A DNA stretch of 64,000 bases from Alphaproteobacteria bacterium (GTDB lineage: Bacteria > Pseudomonadota > Alphaproteobacteria > Rhizobiales > Hyphomicrobiaceae): contig JAGVSR010000024.1 in assembly GCA_019137195.1 (NCBI GenBank), positions 1 to 64,000 on the forward strand. The letters run 5' to 3'. This document shows, piece after piece, positions 60,620-64,000 of the stretch (position 1 is its first letter; every line of letters begins with the position of its first letter). The position numbers were made by a program, and so were the translations under genes. Under the pieces are notes generated by a model. That model was not told where the DNA came from. It saw only the letters and a program-made list of their open reading frames with translations, and did not search any database.

Positions 60620-61900
60620 ATGGCCGCAACAGGCGCCCGACCGGCAGCCCAATCGACATCCGGACCGCCGGGCGGTGCCCCGCTCAAGCTCCGCCGATCC
60701 CTCGGCCTCTGGCACGTGGTTCTCTACGGTCTCGGTGTCACCATCGGCGCCGGCATCTACGTGCTGGTTGCTGCCTCGGCGGCGCGCGCCGGCCTCCATG
60801 CGCCGGTCTCGTTCGTGATCACCGCGCTTCTCGTCGGGCTCACGGGCGCCTCGCTCGCCGAGCTCGGCGTGCGCTTCCCGGTCGCAGCCGGTGAGGCCGC
60901 GTTCGTCCGCGCTGGCTTCCGCTCCGAGCGCATGGGGGTCGCCATCGGCCTCCTGGTCATCGCGGTGGCGCTCGTCTCGGCGGCGACGATCTCGGTCGGT
61001 GCCGCGGGCTACGTAGCCGTCTTCCTGCCGCTGCCCCGCCCGCTCCTGATCGCGGCGATCGCGCTTTCGATGGGTGCCATCGCGGGGTTGGGCGTCAAGG
61101 AGTCGGTCACGTTCGCCGGCATCATGACACTGATCGAGGTGGGCGGGCTCGTGACGATCATCGGCGCGGGGCTGCTCTATGAGCCCGGGGTGATCGCGCG
61201 GGCTCCCGAGATGCTGCCCGACACGCTCGACGCCCAAGTGTGGAGCGGGATCGCCGCTGCCGCGATGCTTGCCGTGTTCGCGTTCATCGGCTTCGAGGGC
61301 ATCGTCAACATCGCAGAGGAGATCGAGGACCCGAGCAAAGTGATGCCGCGGGCCATCATGCTCACGCTCGTCATCACGACGGTGCTGTACGTGCTCGTGA
61401 TGTGGGTGGCGCTGGCCGCGCTCGGCGTCGAGCAACTCGCGGTCTCGGAGGCACCGCTGGCGGAGCTCTTCTCGCACTTGACCGGAGCCTCGCCGCGCGT
61501 CATGAGCGCGGTTGCCATCGTGGCGACGCTGAACGGCATCGTGCTCAACATCATCATGGCATCGCGCGTGGCCTACGGCCTCGCCCGAGACGGCAACCTG
61601 CCGGCGCCGCTCGCCAGGCTGAACCCCAGGACGCAAACGCCGCTCGTCGGCACCGCCGCGGGCACGGCCATCGTGCTCGCCTTCGCGCTCATGTTGCCGA
61701 TCGCCGAGCTGGCCGACCTGTCGTCCCGGCTCATCCTCATCGTGTTCGCTCTCGTCAACGCTGCGCTCATCCTGATCAAGGGGCAGGAGACATCGCCGCC
61801 GGCGGGGCTGTTCTCCGTGCCGCTGTGGGTCCCGGCCGCGGGTATCGTTTCGTGCCTCCTGTTCATCGCTGCTGACGTGGCGCTGGGGTGGGGCCGCTAG
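60620..61900 (+). CDS. APC family amino acid permease
   Basis: 426 residues from the ATG at 60620 (GAGGAGAG about 11 bases upstream). LeuT-fold with 11-12 helices; the first helix break is YGLGVTIGAGIYVLVAASAA and helix 6 is FAFIGFEGIVNIAEEIEDP. Imports or exchanges amino acids or polyamines; substrate unknown. Same strand as the DMT gene, so the two may form a transport pair. Confidence 0.88.
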   Translation: MAATGARPAAQSTSGPPGGAPLKLRRSLGLWHVVLYGLGVTIGAGIYVLVAASAARAGLHAPVSFVITALLVGLTGASLAELGVRFPVAAGEAAFVRAGFRSERMGVAIGLLVIAVALVSAATISVGAAGYVAVFLPLPRPLLIAAIALSMGAIAGLGVKESVTFAGIMTLIEVGGLVTIIGAGLLYEPGVIARAPEMLPDTLDAQVWSGIAAAAMLAVFAFIGFEGIVNIAEEIEDPSKVMPRAIMLTLVITTVLYVLVMWVALAALGVEQLAVSEAPLAELFSHLTGASPRVMSAVAIVATLNGIVLNIIMASRVAYGLARDGNLPAPLARLNPRTQTPLVGTAAGTAIVLAFALMLPIAELADLSSRLILIVFALVNAALILIKGQETSPPAGLFSVPLWVPAAGIVSCLLFIAADVALGWGR

Positions 61901-61951
61901 TCGTTTCGTGTCGACACATCGAGCGCGCGCGCCCGGGGCGACGTCCAATGA

Positions 61952-62467
61952 TCAGGTCGACGGCCGAGCTCTCGCCGCCATGGACCAGATGGCCTCGTTC
62001 GAGCGGTAAAAGTGAAGCCCGAAGGCCTGGAACTCGTCCTCGCCGTCCCGCGCTGCGACGCCCAGCGTGCGCAGCGCGGCGTTGACCGGCCACAGCGACG
62101 GGGCTCGCCGCTCCTGGTCCTTGCGCTTCATGACGGACGGACCGAGCACGACCTCGCCGTTTTGCCATACGATCGCTGCCTGCTGGCCACTGCCGCCGAA
62201 ATAGCTCGTCTCGAGACAGGCGAGCGGGCCCTCGCGGGAGGCTTCCGCCGCGAACGCCATATCGCCGGTCGAGAGGAGCGGCGCCTGCGATCGCCACTCG
62301 CCCGTGCCGTACGCGCGGTGCAGCGCATCGTGGAGGTCGTCGTCGAGCGGGAGCACCAGGATCTCGGCTCCGGAGGTCAGCGCGAACAGATGCGCGAGCG
62401 GCGTCAGCGCGCGATATGCAGCGAGGACGCGGGCGCTGCCGGCCATGAGGCGGACGTTGTGGCCCAT
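61952..62467 (-). CDS. Unknown protein, 171 residues
   Basis: Starts MGHNVRLMAGSARVLAAYRA at 62467. Mixed alpha/beta sequence without signal peptide or membrane helices; ALTSGAEILVLPLDDDLHDA and CLETSYFGGSGQQAAIVWQNG suggest a folded soluble enzyme-like domain, perhaps an immunity- or SUKH-like protein, but I recognise no family. Convergent with the permease gene, 160 bases from the next SDR gene on its strand. Confidence 0.55.
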   Translation of the reverse strand: MGHNVRLMAGSARVLAAYRALTPLAHLFALTSGAEILVLPLDDDLHDALHRAYGTGEWRSQAPLLSTGDMAFAAEASREGPLACLETSYFGGSGQQAAIVWQNGEVVLGPSVMKRKDQERRAPSLWPVNAALRTLGVAARDGEDEFQAFGLHFYRSNEAIWSMAARARPST

Positions 62468-62627
62468 CGTTCGGGCGCTCCCGTATTCGCGCGCGGTTAC
62501 CCCGCCATCGAGCTCCGCTCCTGATCGTCGCGAGGACCAGCGGGCGCCGGATGTCCCGACGATCGCCGCCGCGTCTTGCCCCACCTTCGACCCCACCCCG
62601 TCGAGAGGCCAGACTGGTGCCCCGAGG

Positions 62628-63350
62628 TCACCACGGGATCGGTTGCTTGTCGCGGAAGAAGCCGCCGGTGGGGCCGTCGTCGGGAAGCATGGCGAGCCAG
62701 ACGGCCGTCGCGGCACCCTCCTCGACCGTTCGGTCGGCGTTGGGTCCGCCCATGTCGGTCCGGACCCAGCCGGGGCAGACGGCGTTGACCTTGATATTGG
62801 GCGACACCGCCGCGAGCTCGCTGGCGGCGATGCGGGTGAGCGCGTTCAAGGCCGTCTTCGACATGCGGTAGGCCGGGAAGCCCGAGCGCATGTCGGAAAG
62901 CTGGCCGGCGCCCGAGGAGACGTTGACGATGCGTCCGTAGCCGCTCGCGCGCATGCTGGGGGCGGCAGCTTGGATGAGGCGCAGCGGCCCCAGCACGTTG
63001 GTCTCGAGCGTACGGCGCGCGGTATCGGTCGAGAGGTCGAACACGCTGCTCTCGAAGCCGCCGGGTCCGTCGATCAGGATGCCGGCGTTGTTGACGAGGA
63101 TGTCGCATCGTCCGAACAGGCGCACGACTTCGGCGACGGCGCGCTGAGGCGCGGCCGGATCGTCCATGTCGAGGGCGACAACCGGCACCTCGAGCCCCTC
63201 GCTGGCGAGGCTTTCGGCGGCCCGTGCCCCCTTGGCCGGATCGCGTGCGCCGAGCACGGTCACCACGCCGAGCCGCGACAGCTGGCGCACGATCTCGAGC
63301 CCGATGCCGCGATTGGCGCCCGAAACGAGCGCGAATCGTGTCTCCCCCAT
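62628..63350 (-). CDS. SDR family oxidoreductase
   Basis: 240 residues from the ATG at 63350. Cofactor motif VSGANRGIGLEIVRQLS, NNAG in CDILVNNAGILIDGPGG, catalytic Ser and YRMSKTALNALTR, then CPGWVRTDMGGPNA. The pattern matches NADPH-dependent carbonyl reductase-like SDRs. Substrate unknown. A palindrome 126 bases upstream may be its operator. Confidence 0.88.
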   Translation of the reverse strand: MGETRFALVSGANRGIGLEIVRQLSRLGVVTVLGARDPAKGARAAESLASEGLEVPVVALDMDDPAAPQRAVAEVVRLFGRCDILVNNAGILIDGPGGFESSVFDLSTDTARRTLETNVLGPLRLIQAAAPSMRASGYGRIVNVSSGAGQLSDMRSGFPAYRMSKTALNALTRIAASELAAVSPNIKVNAVCPGWVRTDMGGPNADRTVEEGAATAVWLAMLPDDGPTGGFFRDKQPIPW

Positions 63351-63475
63351 GGGACCTCTCCTCCGTTCCGGGCGTGAGCCTACATCAGTTGGCCCGCGCA
63401 GGGGAGGCTCGGGTGTGCCGGGCTCCACAGCCCGCCGACGTGCCGATCGGACCGGCGTGCTTGCCGATCGTTCAA

Positions 63476-63493
63476 AATGCAACCGAATGCATT
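63476..63493. promoter_or_regulatory. AATGCA-N6-TGCATT palindrome between SDR and PilZ genes
   Basis: Perfect six-base arms around ACCGAA in an AT-rich patch, 126 bases before the SDR start and 122 before the PilZ start. Suits a TetR- or LysR-type operator, but no regulator gene is adjacent. Confidence 0.35.
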
Positions 63494-63614
63494 GTAAATG
63501 AGTGTGAAATCCGAGCCCGGGCCCAAACGCGGATTTAGATCGAACTCGGTATAAATGAGAGAGCGGTCGGGCTGGCGAGCAGGTTGGCGCCGGTCACCGT
63601 AGGAGGCGACGATC

Positions 63615-63977
63615 ATGAGCAATATTGCAACTGGTAGCGCCGAGCGCCGTCAGTTCGGGCGCCGCCGCACTTTTCTCCACGGCTGGATCAGGCTCCATGG
63701 CCGTCCATCGGTGACCTGCATCGTGCAAGACCTCTCCGAGGGCGGCGCGATGCTCGAGCTGCCGGACAATGCGTGGCTCCCGTTCCGCTTCCACCTGACC
63801 ATCGAATCCGAAGGGCTCGAGACCGACTGCGAGGTCTGCCACGAGCGCGAGAACCGCATCGGCGTCCGCTTCCTGAAGGAGGCTGCGGCCCCTGTCCACG
63901 GCACCCATCTCGCCACCGCCCTGGAGACGGGCTCCTGGGGTGGCAGAAAAGGCGCGCGCACGGTGCGGGCGGTCTAG
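63615..63977 (+). CDS. PilZ domain protein (c-di-GMP receptor)
   Basis: 120 residues, one PilZ domain. Both c-di-GMP-binding motifs are present: RRQFGRRR (RxxxR, residues 11-18) and VQDLSEGGAMLEL (D/NxSxxG). It probably links c-di-GMP level to motility or surface behaviour, but no effector is encoded nearby within the window, which ends 23 bases later. AGGAGG lies 9 bases before the ATG. Confidence 0.9.
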   Translation: MSNIATGSAERRQFGRRRTFLHGWIRLHGRPSVTCIVQDLSEGGAMLELPDNAWLPFRFHLTIESEGLETDCEVCHERENRIGVRFLKEAAAPVHGTHLATALETGSWGGRKGARTVRAV

Positions 63978-64000
63978 ATCCAACGGACCAGGCCTCGGAT

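Noticed and set aside
58828-60687. 619-codon minus frame opposite the cytochrome and DMT transporter
   Set aside because: Arg/Asp/Glu-rich antisense of real genes with clear motifs.
60440-61948. 502-codon minus frame opposite the APC permease
   Set aside because: Highly charged reverse complement of membrane helices.

Overview
The window looks like chromosome of a high-GC alphaproteobacterium, most likely Hyphomicrobiales. Supporting genes are the CtrA-pathway phosphotransferase ChpT, the DUF1134 envelope protein EipA, DUF2244, a DUF47-pit phosphate operon with a Pho box, RlmJ, YebC and ClpB. Genes sit on both strands in short operons. No rRNA, intact tRNA, CRISPR array or complete insertion sequence was seen.

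Layout. 1-2.9 kb: lower-GC end of a mobile element (C-terminal part of a relaxase, an orphan operator-promoter, a PLD-like protein). 3.2-4.9 kb: PhoB-linked DUF47-pit operon. 5.2-10.2 kb: ubiE, then a compact operon of gamma-glutamyltransferase, ThiO-like oxidase and a short CDF transporter, with a divergent cupin. 10.2-11.05 kb: gene-free, with a consensus promoter and strong inverted repeats. 11-17.4 kb: L,D-transpeptidase, znuA and a 1314-residue RTX-type protein. 17.4-24.7 kb: clpB, nth, DUF2244, mutT, a glycosyltransferase and a FecR-domain protein. 24.8-29.3 kb: ThDP enzyme, C2-like secreted protein, single-domain response regulator and a FetAB-like ABC pair.

29.7-34.6 kb is the most unusual block: glutaminase, a STAS protein and a damaged RsbW-type kinase on the plus strand, tail to tail with a CHASE2-SpoIIE (PP2C) membrane phosphatase, which diverges from a second FecR protein. 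Together these are nearly all parts of a partner-switching pathway wired to an enzyme instead of an obvious sigma factor.

35-44.6 kb is mostly housekeeping: enoyl-CoA hydratase, YebC, fumarase C, a Kef-type antiporter, a membrane protein coupled to a B12-radical SAM enzyme, chpT and cysQ. 44.9-57.7 kb is rich in envelope and exported proteins: eipA, an anchored coiled-coil protein, a FAS1 protein, a redoxin with a His/Cys-rich tail and a run of small secreted or membrane proteins of unknown role, then cspA. 57.9-64 kb: rlmJ, a small cytochrome c, DMT and APC transporters, an unknown protein, an SDR and a PilZ protein.

Functions are assigned from motifs read by eye. Starts were moved inward from the longest frame where a ribosome binding site, signal peptide or family length supported it.
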